64,000 nucleotides of DNA from Thiosocius sp942490985. GTDB lineage: Bacteria > Pseudomonadota > Gammaproteobacteria > Chromatiales > Chromatiaceae. This document shows positions 8,461 through 17,311 of the stretch, in pieces. How positions within the stretch are numbered: the first letter of the stretch is position 1; every line of letters begins with the position of its first letter. Below the pieces are notes generated by a model. That model saw only the letters and a program-made list of their open reading frames with translations, was not told where the DNA came from and ran no database searches. A program made the translations under genes and the position numbers. Where the stretch lies: positions 372,001 through 436,000 of the forward strand of contig CALNYW010000001.1 in assembly GCA_942490985.1 (NCBI GenBank). Direction: 5' to 3'.

Positions 8461-9288
8461 ATGTCGACAGACACTTTTGAAGTAATTAACCGGATGCAAG
8501 CCGAAGGACTCCCCTTCGCGGTCGCGACGGTCGTTGAGACTATCGGGTCAGTGTCGGCCAAGACATCGGCAAAGGCAGTCATCGATCAGGATGGACGTGT
8601 CGTCGCCGGGTGGGTAGGTGGCGGTTGCGCGGAATCCGGGACCTGTGAGAGCGCGTTGGCCTGTATCAGGAGCGGCGAGACAGCCGTCCTGGAGATCGAT
8701 TTGGACGATGAGATGCTAGGCGCCGGAATGCCCTGCGGGGGTCGCATGCGCGTCTACATCGAGCCGGTATTGCCAAAACCGACATTGTGGCTGATGGGCC
8801 ATGGACGGGTCGCCGAGGTGCTCTGCGCAATAGGCGATCTGATGGGGTTTGACGTCGTCATAAATGACCCGGGTGTAGAGCCAGCCAAGTATCCCGCGGC
8901 CCGGGAGTTGATCACCGATGACCTGGACTACGACCGTCTGAAACCCGCTGAGGGCGACTATGTGGTGATTGCCACGCAGCACAAAGGTGATCATGAGTCG
9001 ATGAAACGGGCACTCGCATCAGGCGCGGGCTACATTGCCCTGATTGCCAGTCGCAAGCGTGCCGGGCTGGTTCTCGATTATCTGCGTGAGGCCGGCTTTG
9101 ACGAACCAACCATTGCCCGCGTGCGAGCGCCCTCCGGTCTCGATCTTGGACCAAGGACGCCTGAGGAAATTGCATTGTGCGTGCTCAGTGAGATCGTCAT
9201 GGAACGGCGTGGGGGCAGCGGCATGACGATGCGTGACAAGGTTGCGATGGAAAGCGCCGAACCCCGTTTACGTGCCGCCCAGGGTTGA
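8461..9288 (+). CDS. Second XdhC/CoxI-family protein
   Basis: This second XdhC-family protein (275 residues from the ATG at 8461) has the N-terminal motif GWVGGGCAESG, the aligned CGGRMRVYIEP segment and a Rossmann-type C-terminal domain (LWLMGHGRVAEVLCAIG). It lacks the Cys-pair tail of the paralogue at 6777-7826. Two XdhC-family members are common in cox clusters, where one is thought to carry the cofactor and the other to aid sulfuration; which does what here is unknown. The start is set by the ATG 2 bases after the mocA stop. An upstream in-frame ATG at 8392 would lie within mocA. Confidence 0.87.
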   Translation: MSTDTFEVINRMQAEGLPFAVATVVETIGSVSAKTSAKAVIDQDGRVVAGWVGGGCAESGTCESALACIRSGETAVLEIDLDDEMLGAGMPCGGRMRVYIEPVLPKPTLWLMGHGRVAEVLCAIGDLMGFDVVINDPGVEPAKYPAARELITDDLDYDRLKPAEGDYVVIATQHKGDHESMKRALASGAGYIALIASRKRAGLVLDYLREAGFDEPTIARVRAPSGLDLGPRTPEEIALCVLSEIVMERRGGSGMTMRDKVAMESAEPRLRAAQG

Positions 9289-9293
9289 TCGTG

Positions 9294-10559
9294 ATGAACA
9301 ACGTGCAGTCGCTGACGCCAATGGCACCCGACTGGCCGGGATCGATCAAAGCGTCGTTTCCGGTGTTCGATCAGGCCGCGCCGGGGGGCCGGCTCCGCTA
9401 CCTGGACAACGCCGCGACCACGCAGAAACCTCGCCAGGTCATTGCGGCGATGACGCACTGCTACGAAGCCGGCTATGCCCCGATTCACCGCGGTCTTTAT
9501 CCGTTGGCAGAAAGGGCGACCGACAGCTATGAGCAGGCGCGGGCCAGGCTCGCGGTGTTTTTCGGTGCAGGTAACCCGGACCAGTTGATTTTCACGCGCT
9601 CGGCGACCGAGTCGTTGAATATGGTGGCCGAGGGGTGGGCCCGCGACAGGCTCAAGCCGGGCGACCAGGTCTGGGTAAGTCGCATGGAACATCATGCGAA
9701 TTTCCTACCGTGGCAGCGTGTTTGTCACGCAACGGGTGCCGCGCTGCGGGTCATTGAATTGGACGAGGAGGGTCGACTCGACATCGAAAACACGCCGGAT
9801 CTGTTCAGCAACGCCACCAGATTGATAGCGGTCACGCAGGTTTCCAACGTCTTGGGGGTCGTCAATCCGGTGGCTGACCTGTGCCGGCGCGCTCGGGAAC
9901 GCGGTATCGTCGTGGTGGTCGACGGTGCTCAGGCCGTTGGCCATTCAGTCATTGATCTGCAGTCTCTCGATTGCGATTTCTTTGCGTGCTCGGCACACAA
10001 GATGTACGGCCCGGCCGGCATCGGGCTGCTGTACGCCCGACCGGAGCGCCTTGAGGAGATGGAGCCGTTGCTCGTCGGTGGTGGGATGGTCGACGTGGTC
10101 GGTCCAAGCGCCGCCGAAACAGTCTGGTCACCCGGTCCGGCACGCTTCGAGGCTGGGTCACCCAACCTTCCGGGTGCGGTGGGTTTCGCGGCGGCGGCGG
10201 TTTTCATGGAGCAGATCGGCGTCGAGGAGATCGCCAGGCATGTCGCCGCCTTGACCCGTTCCGCGATCGCCAAGCTGGACCAAATGGCCGGGTTGCAGCT
10301 GACGGTTCCACAAGCCTCGGTGGCCGCACCGGTTTTGTCATTCACGATGCGTGGCGTGCATCCGCATGATCTGGCGCAGATTGCCGGGGAGCGGCAGGTT
10401 GCGATTCGGGCTGGCCATCATTGCGCGCAACCGCTGCTGCAAACACTGGGGCTGTCGGCGACAGCCCGAGCCAGTTTCGCGATCTACAACGACGAGAGCG
10501 ATCTTGATGCGTTAGCTGAATCAATCGAATACGCGCACTCATTTTTCAACGCGGGCTAA
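9294..10559 (+). CDS. sufS: SufS-type group II cysteine desulfurase
   Basis: This is a PLP enzyme that removes sulfur from L-cysteine as an enzyme-bound persulfide. The PLP lysine is in SAHKMYGP and the catalytic cysteine is in RAGHHCAQP, the group II (SufS/CsdA) pattern. The ATG at 9294 gives 421 residues; a TTG at 9285 is possible. It lies between the cox cofactor genes and a SufU-type gene, whereas the SUF operon at 27174-31909 has sufE but no sufS. It could therefore supply sulfur both to Fe-S assembly and to the sulfido ligand of the Mo-Cu centre, as NifS4 does for xanthine dehydrogenase in Rhodobacter. The dual role is inference. Confidence 0.9.
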   Translation: MNNVQSLTPMAPDWPGSIKASFPVFDQAAPGGRLRYLDNAATTQKPRQVIAAMTHCYEAGYAPIHRGLYPLAERATDSYEQARARLAVFFGAGNPDQLIFTRSATESLNMVAEGWARDRLKPGDQVWVSRMEHHANFLPWQRVCHATGAALRVIELDEEGRLDIENTPDLFSNATRLIAVTQVSNVLGVVNPVADLCRRARERGIVVVVDGAQAVGHSVIDLQSLDCDFFACSAHKMYGPAGIGLLYARPERLEEMEPLLVGGGMVDVVGPSAAETVWSPGPARFEAGSPNLPGAVGFAAAAVFMEQIGVEEIARHVAALTRSAIAKLDQMAGLQLTVPQASVAAPVLSFTMRGVHPHDLAQIAGERQVAIRAGHHCAQPLLQTLGLSATARASFAIYNDESDLDALAESIEYAHSFFNAG

Positions 10560-10562
10560 GCA

Positions 10563-10994
10563 GTGGAACAAGACGGCTTATACAAACAAACCTTGCTGGA
10601 CCATTTTCACCGGCCGCGTAACCGAGCGGACCATGCGCTGGACGATGCGGATGTCGTGAGGCGCGGCGCGAACCCACGCTGCGGCGACGAAATTGAGGTT
10701 GGGCTCTACCTCGACGGCGAGAGAATTCGCGATGTGAAGTTCCGCGGTCGCGGCTGCTCCGTTTGCATAGCATCTTCGTCAATGATGACCGATGCCGTCA
10801 GCGGGCAGCGTTGCTCAGATGTGCGGCAGCTCTGCAACGACATGCACACCTGGTTTGAGCAGGGCGACGGACAGGCCGTCGCGGAACCACCGGATGCATT
10901 GGAAGCGCTGGCGGCGGTACGTGAATACCCGGCCCGTCGACGCTGTGTCATGTTGTCGTGGGAGGCGCTCGGTGACGCACTGGATGCGGTTTGA
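10563..10994 (+). CDS. sufU: SufU-like Fe-S scaffold or sulfur-transfer protein
   Basis: This 143-residue IscU/NifU-N family protein starts at a GTG 3 bases after sufS. The three conserved Cys positions are NPRCGDEIEV, GRGCSVCIASSSMMTDAV and RRRCVMLSWEAL. The insertion before the third Cys and the S-S-M-M-T pattern point to the SufU type, which in Bacillus accepts sulfur from SufS through a zinc-bound site. SufU here is surprising because the window also encodes SufE, the proteobacterial partner of SufS. It is probably co-transcribed with sufS and overlaps the next gene. Confidence 0.85.
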   Translation: MEQDGLYKQTLLDHFHRPRNRADHALDDADVVRRGANPRCGDEIEVGLYLDGERIRDVKFRGRGCSVCIASSSMMTDAVSGQRCSDVRQLCNDMHTWFEQGDGQAVAEPPDALEALAAVREYPARRRCVMLSWEALGDALDAV

Positions 10995-11658
10995 TGGCGT
11001 GACGAGATACGTTATGCGCCCCAGCGTCGTTGCGGTGCTGTTTGCCCTGGGGTTTCTGATCACCTTGCCAAGTCTGGCCTTACGCATAGGCTATCCCGAC
11101 CTGATTTCTGCGCTGTTACTAGGGGTATTGGTTTTCTCAGGGCTTAGAGCGGTAAAACGACACCCCATCTATCCGTACCTGACGGTTGTATTGTTTGCGG
11201 CAATCCTCGGTCATTTAGGCTTTCTGCTCGGCTTGATGATGGATTTTGGCCCGGCTGGGCTGCTGATGCTGGCCAGCTGGTGCAGCAGCCTAGGCGGACT
11301 GGCACCCAGCAATATCGGCGCGATGTTTCCGGCGTCCCCGTGGAGCCATGCCGGCATGTTGCTTGGGTGTAACCTTGGGATGATTTTAGCCGGCTGTGGG
11401 CGTTTGCCCCTGGTGCCGCGAACATTGCCCAAATCGTTATTCTTGTTCTGGTGCAATGTTGGAATGGTCGGTGGAATGCTATTGTTATCAATTCTGCCGT
11501 TAACCGCCGGTCAAGGGCTGACAACGCTGGCCATCGTGATGTTGCTGCAAATGTCCTGCGGGATGGCGCTGGGGATGGTCGGCGCGTGGTGGGGGCTTAA
11601 GGCCCACAGCTGGATTTTGCATGCCGAACCCGTTTTTGCATCGAGGTTGAGAAGATGA
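10972..11658 (+). CDS. Unknown polytopic membrane protein between sufU and moaA
   Basis: I do not recognise this protein. It has about 228 residues and roughly six hydrophobic helices, starting at SVVAVLFALGFLITLPSLAL. Short loops include WCSSLGG, SPWSHAGMLLGCNLGM and LLQMSCGMALGM, so Cys, His and Met residues sit near the membrane, as might suit metal handling. I chose the GTG at 10972 because GGGAGG at 10960-10965 precedes it by six bases; ATGs at 10984 and 11014 are alternatives. It overlaps sufU by 23 bases and moaA by 4 (ATGA), so it is almost certainly part of the cox operon. A metal (Mo or Cu) or sulfur transport role is only a guess. Confidence 0.75.
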   Translation: MTHWMRFDGVTRYVMRPSVVAVLFALGFLITLPSLALRIGYPDLISALLLGVLVFSGLRAVKRHPIYPYLTVVLFAAILGHLGFLLGLMMDFGPAGLLMLASWCSSLGGLAPSNIGAMFPASPWSHAGMLLGCNLGMILAGCGRLPLVPRTLPKSLFLFWCNVGMVGGMLLLSILPLTAGQGLTTLAIVMLLQMSCGMALGMVGAWWGLKAHSWILHAEPVFASRLRR

Positions 11659-12641
11659 CGGCGCCTACAGATCTGATAGACCCTTTTGGCCGCACGGTCG
11701 AATATTTGCGCCTGTCGGTCACCGACCGATGCGACCTGCGCTGCAACTACTGCATGCCTAAAGGCTTCAAGGGCTTCGAGGAGCCACCCAACTGGCTGCG
11801 CTTCGACGAGATCGAGCGACTGATGGGCGCGATGGCGTCGCTTGGACTTCGCAAAATTCGCATTACTGGTGGCGAACCGCTGGTCCGCAAGGATCTCGCT
11901 AAGCTCATCGCAAGAATCAACGCCATTCCGGGCATTACCGATCTCTCGCTGAGTACCAACGCGACGCGACTTTCTGTGCACGCTGCAGCGCTACGCGAAG
12001 CAGGTGTCGATCGTTTGAATATCAGCCTCGATACGCTGGATCCTGAGCGCTTTGCACAGATCACCGGTCGAGACTGCCTGCCGCAAGTGCTCGAGGGCCT
12101 GCAAGTCGCCAAGGGTCTCGGTTTCAGTCCGATCAAGATCAACATGGTGATGATGCAGGAAACTACCGAGGCAGAACTCGACCAGATGGTCGATTACTGT
12201 ATGGCCAATAATTTCGTGCTGCGGTTGATTGAAGTGATGCCGATGGGCGACACCGGGCGGAACGCCGGTTTTGTCGATCTACAACCGATCAAGCAGCGTC
12301 TACAAACCCGCTTTGGTCTGGTCGATGGCGTGGTCCCCGGCGCTGGTCCGGCGCGGTATCTGCAAAGCCCTGACGGACATTTCAGTATTGGTTTTATAAC
12401 GCCGCTATCGCAGCACTTCTGCGAGACCTGCAATCGTGTTCGCTTGGCCGTGGACGGCACCATGTATCTATGTCTCGGCAACGATCATCGCTATGAGTTT
12501 CGCGAGCTGCTGCGTCGTGGTGCTTCAATCGATGAACTCAAGCAGGGTGTCATCGAAGCGCTGGGCCGAAAACCGGAAAGACACGAATTCAACGAAGTGC
12601 CGGAAAAGATCATTCGCTTTATGAGTCATACCGGGGGCTGA
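11655..12641 (+). CDS. moaA: GTP 3',8-cyclase MoaA
   Basis: This radical SAM enzyme starts molybdopterin synthesis from GTP. It has 328 residues, the usual length. The first [4Fe-4S] site is CDLRCNYC (Cys26, 30, 33). The second is CETCNRVR with the third Cys in MYLCL. The C-terminus ends in Gly-Gly (SHTGG), which MoaA needs for activity. The start overlaps the preceding stop as ATGA. Placing moaA at the end of a cox-type operon makes sense, because CO dehydrogenase needs abundant molybdopterin. It is the last gene of this + strand run. Confidence 0.97.
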   Translation: MTAPTDLIDPFGRTVEYLRLSVTDRCDLRCNYCMPKGFKGFEEPPNWLRFDEIERLMGAMASLGLRKIRITGGEPLVRKDLAKLIARINAIPGITDLSLSTNATRLSVHAAALREAGVDRLNISLDTLDPERFAQITGRDCLPQVLEGLQVAKGLGFSPIKINMVMMQETTEAELDQMVDYCMANNFVLRLIEVMPMGDTGRNAGFVDLQPIKQRLQTRFGLVDGVVPGAGPARYLQSPDGHFSIGFITPLSQHFCETCNRVRLAVDGTMYLCLGNDHRYEFRELLRRGASIDELKQGVIEALGRKPERHEFNEVPEKIIRFMSHTGG

Positions 12642-12835
12642 TCGCGGTTGCAGGTCTGTCAATCTGCGGTGTTTGCATGACCGTCGGGCCCAAATCACCG
12701 GCCGTGCAGGTGAATTCCCGATCCGTTCCGACTCGCGTACCACGACTGAAATGTTGCGCCTCACCGCTGCGGCGATTGGACCTGATACCGCGCGCAGCCT
12801 CGCCGTAAGCCTATCAAACGGGCCGGAGTCTGTAA

Positions 12836-14458
12836 TCAACGCATGGATTGGCACTCGTCTATGCACTGTTCAAGCTGGCGATCGCATTGGGCAGCTGACC
12901 GCGACGAAGCGCCTGCGCAATCCTTTGCCGCGTCGCGCTCGCATTGCGTATGGACTCCCGCGCACTCCGATCTTCGCGCGGATGGCCCCCAGATCAGCAT
13001 TTCGCGTGTGTCAGACCGGCAGTCTTTATAAACGACGTCACAAGCGGCGGAACGGTCGCTTAGACAGCCCGCTTCAGCAGACGCGATCTCCTCTCGGCAG
13101 GCCTGGTGCCGTAGTTCGCAGTCTTGCAGGCAGACCTCATTCGTCCGGTCGCGATCTGTTGGCACCCTGGGTAGCGCCAATCCTGGTTGGACTGGTTCGG
13201 CGTCTCGACGCTGGCGCTCAATCTCCGCCTGCATCGGCAGCAGCCAGTCGCTGCGCGGGTCGACGGTGCGGGCCGCGTCGAGATGGCGTTCCGCCGTGTC
13301 GAACGCTGCTCTGGCGAGCGCATCTTCGACCAGACCGCGATAGCGCTCGGTGATGACTTGCAGCCCCTTACGGGCGTCGGGGTTGTCCGGATCGAGCTCC
13401 AGCACCTCCGTGAACCGCTCAAACGCATTGTCGCCGGCCGGGCGCGTAAGGCGTAATTCAGCCAGGTGGGCCTCGGCCACCCTCAGCAGTTCGTCGATTT
13501 GTTCGGCCAGCTCCTGCTCGGCCTTCTGTTCGGCCGTGTCTTTGACCGGCATGGCGTCCTGCCCGGATGTCACCGTAGTAAGCGGGGCTGGCGGCGGTGG
13601 AGCGACGGCGATCGCTGTTGGCTCGAGCGGGGCGGTTGTGGTTGGTTGCGCGGCGAGCACCGTATCCGACGCGGGGACAGTTGGTGGTTCTACGGGAGGC
13701 GGCGGTGGCGATGTCGGTCTCGATGTCGAGGTCGTTGCCGATGGTTCGCCTGTGTTGGGCCGTTCGACCAGCAATGGCGAACTCGAGGAGGGCGACAAAG
13801 AATGCCCGGCGGGCTCGATCGCTGGTCGCTGACTGAACCACCAGCCGCCGCTGAGTATGGCGCCAACCACAAGCAGTCCAATGGCGGCGACCAGCCCGTT
13901 CCGGCTTTTTCCGGCAGCGGGGGGCTTGCTGGTCTTTGCGTCGGCGTTGGCGCGTTTGCCATCAGGTGCGTGCTTGCTGGCTGCGTCGGAGTCGGGTTCG
14001 ACGATCAGTGGCGCCAGGACATCGCCCAGCCGACTAACGTCAAATTCCCAACGGCTGTCGCTGATTTCGAAGGATTGCAGGCGGCACAACGGCCGCAGGA
14101 CATCCGGGAGTTGCTCTTCGGGTGGCATGCTGGCGTTGTATACCAGTACCGGAATCACCCGCACGCGGCGTTTCAACGCCGTTGAGATCTCCAGGCGGAT
14201 GAAGTCGTGCGGGTCGTCTAGCCGCCGCCGGCCGTCGCTGTTCATCGCCGACAGCCAATTTGGCCCGATCACAGCGATTACCGCGCCGCAGGATTCGATC
14301 GCCCGATCGATGCCTTCAATGAAGTCCAGCCCGGGCTCGAGCGTCTCGATGTCCATGAAGACCTGCTCACGGCCAAAGCGCCCGACGAGGTTGTCGAACA
14401 AACGGCCGGCATAGCCGGTGCTATCGTCGCGGCGGTAGCTCAGAAAGATCGCAGACAT
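12836..14458 (-). CDS. TIR-TM receptor-like protein with Cys-rich C-terminus
   Basis: This 540-residue protein has an N-terminal TIR domain (about 1-150; IFLSYRRDDS, then VFMDIETLEPGLDF). Glu90 in DFIRLEISTAL sits where TIR NADases have the catalytic Glu. A basic stretch and one transmembrane helix (about 187-208) put TIR in the cytoplasm. Beyond the membrane are a Pro/Ser/Thr-rich stalk, a helical TPR-like region (ERFTEVLELDPDNPDARKGL) and a C-terminal domain of about 100 residues with twelve cysteines, probably disulfide-bonded. The layout resembles a reversed Toll-like receptor: outer sensor, inner TIR. It may be an NADase or a signalling adaptor. It converges with moaA across a 194-base gap (12642-12835) in which I see nothing. 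Confidence 0.85.
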   Translation of the reverse strand: MSAIFLSYRRDDSTGYAGRLFDNLVGRFGREQVFMDIETLEPGLDFIEGIDRAIESCGAVIAVIGPNWLSAMNSDGRRRLDDPHDFIRLEISTALKRRVRVIPVLVYNASMPPEEQLPDVLRPLCRLQSFEISDSRWEFDVSRLGDVLAPLIVEPDSDAASKHAPDGKRANADAKTSKPPAAGKSRNGLVAAIGLLVVGAILSGGWWFSQRPAIEPAGHSLSPSSSSPLLVERPNTGEPSATTSTSRPTSPPPPPVEPPTVPASDTVLAAQPTTTAPLEPTAIAVAPPPPAPLTTVTSGQDAMPVKDTAEQKAEQELAEQIDELLRVAEAHLAELRLTRPAGDNAFERFTEVLELDPDNPDARKGLQVITERYRGLVEDALARAAFDTAERHLDAARTVDPRSDWLLPMQAEIERQRRDAEPVQPGLALPRVPTDRDRTNEVCLQDCELRHQACREEIASAEAGCLSDRSAACDVVYKDCRSDTREMLIWGPSARRSECAGVHTQCERDAAKDCAGASSRSAAQCDRQLEQCIDECQSMR

Positions 14459-14789
14459 GTCTGGTCGGTAAGATTCGCTCAGCCAGCAATGTATAGAGCT
14501 TACACGTTGACTGCGTGCCTGTGGATACGAGCGCCGATGGTCGTAAGGGGCAACACCAGAGAACAGCTATCCGAACATGCACCTGGCGATTTCACCAATA
14601 CCCGTTTTATGACGGCGTCCCCGCTGGTTCGACGGCTTGCCGTACGAATCGGGCACGCGACCAAAGGTGAACCCTCCGGGCTGCATGTGGACTCCGGTAT
14701 TTGAAAGGCCCATATCGGCCTTTCAAGCGTTCGTCCGTGATCAACTGGCGCTACAACAACGGCAGTGTCGGCGATGCGCCCCGGACGGA
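14459..14789. other. 331-base gap between two TIR genes
   Basis: No convincing gene is visible here. The left part should hold the promoter of the minus-strand TIR gene that ends at 12836. The right part is the 3' region of the TIR membrane-protein gene and contains the hairpin at 14701-14726. Short open frames on both strands lack ribosome binding sites and family features. Confidence 0.4.
14701..14726. terminator. 10-bp perfect hairpin downstream of the TIR membrane-protein gene
   Basis: The arms TTGAAAGGCC and GGCCTTTCAA are perfectly complementary across a 6-base loop, 63 bases past the stop of the minus-strand gene ending at 14790. There is no clear T-run on the minus strand, so it may be a processing stem or an operator rather than a classic rho-independent terminator. 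Confidence 0.4.
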
Positions 14790-15755
14790 CTACTTTGGCC
14801 GGAAGCCGGAGAGACTCATGCAGGCGAACATAAACAACGCCGTCATGGTACTGCCGAACCACATCGAGATTGGCTCATAGAGTAGGGGAATCCATTTCAA
14901 CAGAATGAAAAAGAGCAGTGTGCCGATCGCCCCGACCCATGCGGCTGCCAGGAAATAGGGTCGACGCGTCTGGTCGACATGGCGGGCGAAAACGAACAAC
15001 AGCGCACTGCTGGGCGCGATCGCGAGAAAGGGCACCCCCGACATCGCCAGGCTCAGCGGCCACTCGCTGGCACATGATCCTGTGTCGAAAGAGTTGGTGC
15101 CGGTGCATTCCGACGACAGCTTTTCCAGCGTACACGTCGCTTCGCCGATACAGCAGATTAGATTTCGGAACAGGACTGTGGTGGAGGTCAGGACAGTCAG
15201 CACGAGCGCGAGCGAGATCACCAGGTTGAGTCCCTGCAACTGCCGTTCGGTCGCCGAAGGGATATCCAGGCTGACGATCTTGGCGAGGCGGGCCACGTCG
15301 GCCTCCCAGCTCAGTTCGCTGAGAGTGATGGCGTTGAACCGTGTCAACGGCCGGAGTCCTTCCGGCAGGTCGTCGGTGCGCGGCATCGGCGTATCGTCGA
15401 CCAGCACCGGGTAGATCGGTACGCCGCTCTCCAGCGCCGCAGCGATCTCCTGGGCGACCCAATCGTTGCTGTTGTCGAGTCGGCGCTGGCCGGTGTCTTC
15501 GCGCGTCTCGAGCCAGTTGGGGCCGATCAGCACAATGACCGCATCTGCTTTGCCGAGTGTGCCGTGGATGACCTCGTGAAAGTCGGCGCCGCCGCGAATG
15601 CCCTCGACGTCCCTGAACACCCGTTTGTCGCCGAAATAACGGCTTAACGAATCTCCCAGCCGCCCGGCGACCCACTGGGTGTCGCTGCGACGGTAGCTGA
15701 TGAAGACACGGCCGGGATTTGCCTGCTGCCACAGCGCGCGTAGGTTGCTGATCAT
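14790..15755 (-). CDS. TIR-domain membrane protein with four transmembrane helices
   Basis: This 321-residue protein begins with a TIR domain (about 15-150; VFISYRRSDTQWVAGRL, then VFRDVEGIRGGADF). Glu103 in DWVAQEIAAAL matches the conserved TIR NADase glutamate. Four hydrophobic helices follow, at about 173-197, 234-257, 267-289 and 294-315. The loop between the first two has five cysteines and probably faces the periplasm. It could be a membrane-attached NADase effector or a sensor. It is on the same strand as the TIR gene at 12836-14458 but separated by 331 bases, so it probably has its own promoter. The 287-base gap upstream (15756-16042) shows no gene. Confidence 0.83.
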   Translation of the reverse strand: MISNLRALWQQANPGRVFISYRRSDTQWVAGRLGDSLSRYFGDKRVFRDVEGIRGGADFHEVIHGTLGKADAVIVLIGPNWLETREDTGQRRLDNSNDWVAQEIAAALESGVPIYPVLVDDTPMPRTDDLPEGLRPLTRFNAITLSELSWEADVARLAKIVSLDIPSATERQLQGLNLVISLALVLTVLTSTTVLFRNLICCIGEATCTLEKLSSECTGTNSFDTGSCASEWPLSLAMSGVPFLAIAPSSALLFVFARHVDQTRRPYFLAAAWVGAIGTLLFFILLKWIPLLYEPISMWFGSTMTALFMFACMSLSGFRPK

Positions 15756-16042
15756 TGTCCCTGCATCGCCTCGGTGATTGCACGGTTGGCGTGGTGAAAG
15801 ACCGATCGGTATGGCGAGCCCCTGAACAAAGACGGGCAGGCCCCGGTTCGGGGTGCCTGATCATTGAACATGACTCGGTGACGCCCGGCAACCATGCAGC
15901 CGCAGCCTTTGCGGGCGTTTGCGCGACAGCGCCGAGCGACCGTTGGTTTGATGCGATGATCGATGTGCTATCAGCCGTTGGTCGCGCCTGCGAATGGCTT
16001 GGCCGAGAGCGGCGAACGGTGCTTGTTGACGGCGCGTTCCGT

Positions 16043-17209
16043 TCAGCCGATTGCTTCGTTCGTTTCGCCGAGGTAGTAATCGAGTTCGTCGACGGCGCTG
16101 TTGCGCAACAGGTAGAGCTTGGGATTGTTGCGTGTCGCGGTCTTGCCTGCCAGGCGCACCCGAACCGGGCCGCGTTCGAGAATGCCGAGTCGGCGGCTGA
16201 GACAGTCCGCGCGGTACTGCGTGCGGGCCTTGTTGGCGCGTTCCTCGACGACGATGCGGGTCAGGGCGAATTCATCGGTCGGCTGCTCGTTGAACACACG
16301 GGTGATGATCTCGGCGCGCGCCCTCTCGTAACCACCCTGCTGTACGCCCATATCGTATAGGGCGGCGAGGCAACGCAGGTTACGCACCTTGACCGGCGAG
16401 ATGCCGCGCAGGAAAGACAGCGTCGAAAGCAGGACCTTGCCGTACTTGTCATACGCATAGCGCAGCATGACATCTCGGAACACGGCCTCGCGACCGACCG
16501 CCTGCAGGTAGCCCCGCCACGGTTGGGCGAAGCCGGCCTTGCCCCGCCCCGTACTCAACGCATCTGCCCAGGCAACGGCCTTGCGGCGGGAACCGTCGAG
16601 CACCCTCCAGAAATCGCGATAGGCCTGCGCGTCGTTGGCAAAGCAGGCCTGTAGCCGCGATTCGTCTTCACCGCGGAAGCGCCGAAACAGGTCCTGCAGG
16701 GTGCCGGTCTTCAGGTTGCACTGGATTGGCCCGAATGACAGTCCCGCACCGTCGAAATTACCAGTGACCTGCTGGTAAGGATCGCCGCTGGTCTCGTAGG
16801 CAGCGGTCACCTGCATGCCGCAGTCGAACGCCAGCTCAGCGCTCAATGGCGGCAGTTCACGCGGGTCCGGGATCTCGAGGTAAAGACCGTCACGGTTCGA
16901 TTCGACGCGTCGGAAGTAGCGTTCACGCTTCATCCGCCGGGCGGCCCGTGCGAAGCCCTGGGGATCGGCATTGTCGACGACGATGCCGAGGCCGCGTGCG
17001 GTTGCGTTGACCGCCGGTGGGTCGATTGTCTTGATTGCGATCGGCGTGCCGATATCGTCCCGCAGGCGCTGCAGCGCCGCGACCAACTCACGGTGGATGA
17101 ACACCCGTCCGCGCCGGTCGGTGAATTCCTTGAGGCGAAAATTCGGTGTCAGGCGCGCAGTGGGTGATCCACCCACGATGAAATCGTCCTGGTATTCGAT
17201 GCCTGCCAT
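16043..17209 (-). CDS. Peptidoglycan-hydrolase-like protein (M15-like plus lysozyme/chitosanase-like domains)
   Basis: This 388-residue protein seems to have two domains. The first (about 15-115) resembles the small peptidase M15/YcbK-type fold (LTPNFRLKEF, then VHRELVAALQRLRDDIGTPI-like spacing). The second (from about 125) has the pattern AYETSGDPYQQVTGNFDGAGLSFGPIQ, seen in lysozyme- or chitosanase-like phage and secretion-associated hydrolases. Glu139 and Asp153 are candidate catalytic residues. No signal peptide is visible, so it would need a holin, a type VI system or lysis to reach the wall. It is divergently transcribed from the DUF2235 gene with about 100 bases between. Domain calls are by memory of motif patterns. 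Confidence 0.65.
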   Translation of the reverse strand: MAGIEYQDDFIVGGSPTARLTPNFRLKEFTDRRGRVFIHRELVAALQRLRDDIGTPIAIKTIDPPAVNATARGLGIVVDNADPQGFARAARRMKRERYFRRVESNRDGLYLEIPDPRELPPLSAELAFDCGMQVTAAYETSGDPYQQVTGNFDGAGLSFGPIQCNLKTGTLQDLFRRFRGEDESRLQACFANDAQAYRDFWRVLDGSRRKAVAWADALSTGRGKAGFAQPWRGYLQAVGREAVFRDVMLRYAYDKYGKVLLSTLSFLRGISPVKVRNLRCLAALYDMGVQQGGYERARAEIITRVFNEQPTDEFALTRIVVEERANKARTQYRADCLSRRLGILERGPVRVRLAGKTATRNNPKLYLLRNSAVDELDYYLGETNEAIG

Positions 17210-17311
17210 GCTGCTTCTCCCGAGTAACGTGCCGATCGACTGGTGCCATTTGCAGGCTAGACTAGAGCAGATACAAATTCCCGTGACAATTCAATTTGGA
17301 GTGATGAAGCG

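Noticed and set aside
12673..14185. Long open frames on the + strand opposite the TIR receptor-like gene
   Set aside because: They are antisense to a gene with clear TIR motifs and read as Arg/Ser/Gly-rich GC-skewed sequence without domains.
14875..15891. 338-codon minus-strand frame overlapping the TIR membrane-protein gene
   Set aside because: It is a second frame of the same strand; the translation is Arg/His/Gln-rich with no domain, whereas the other frame has TIR and helices.
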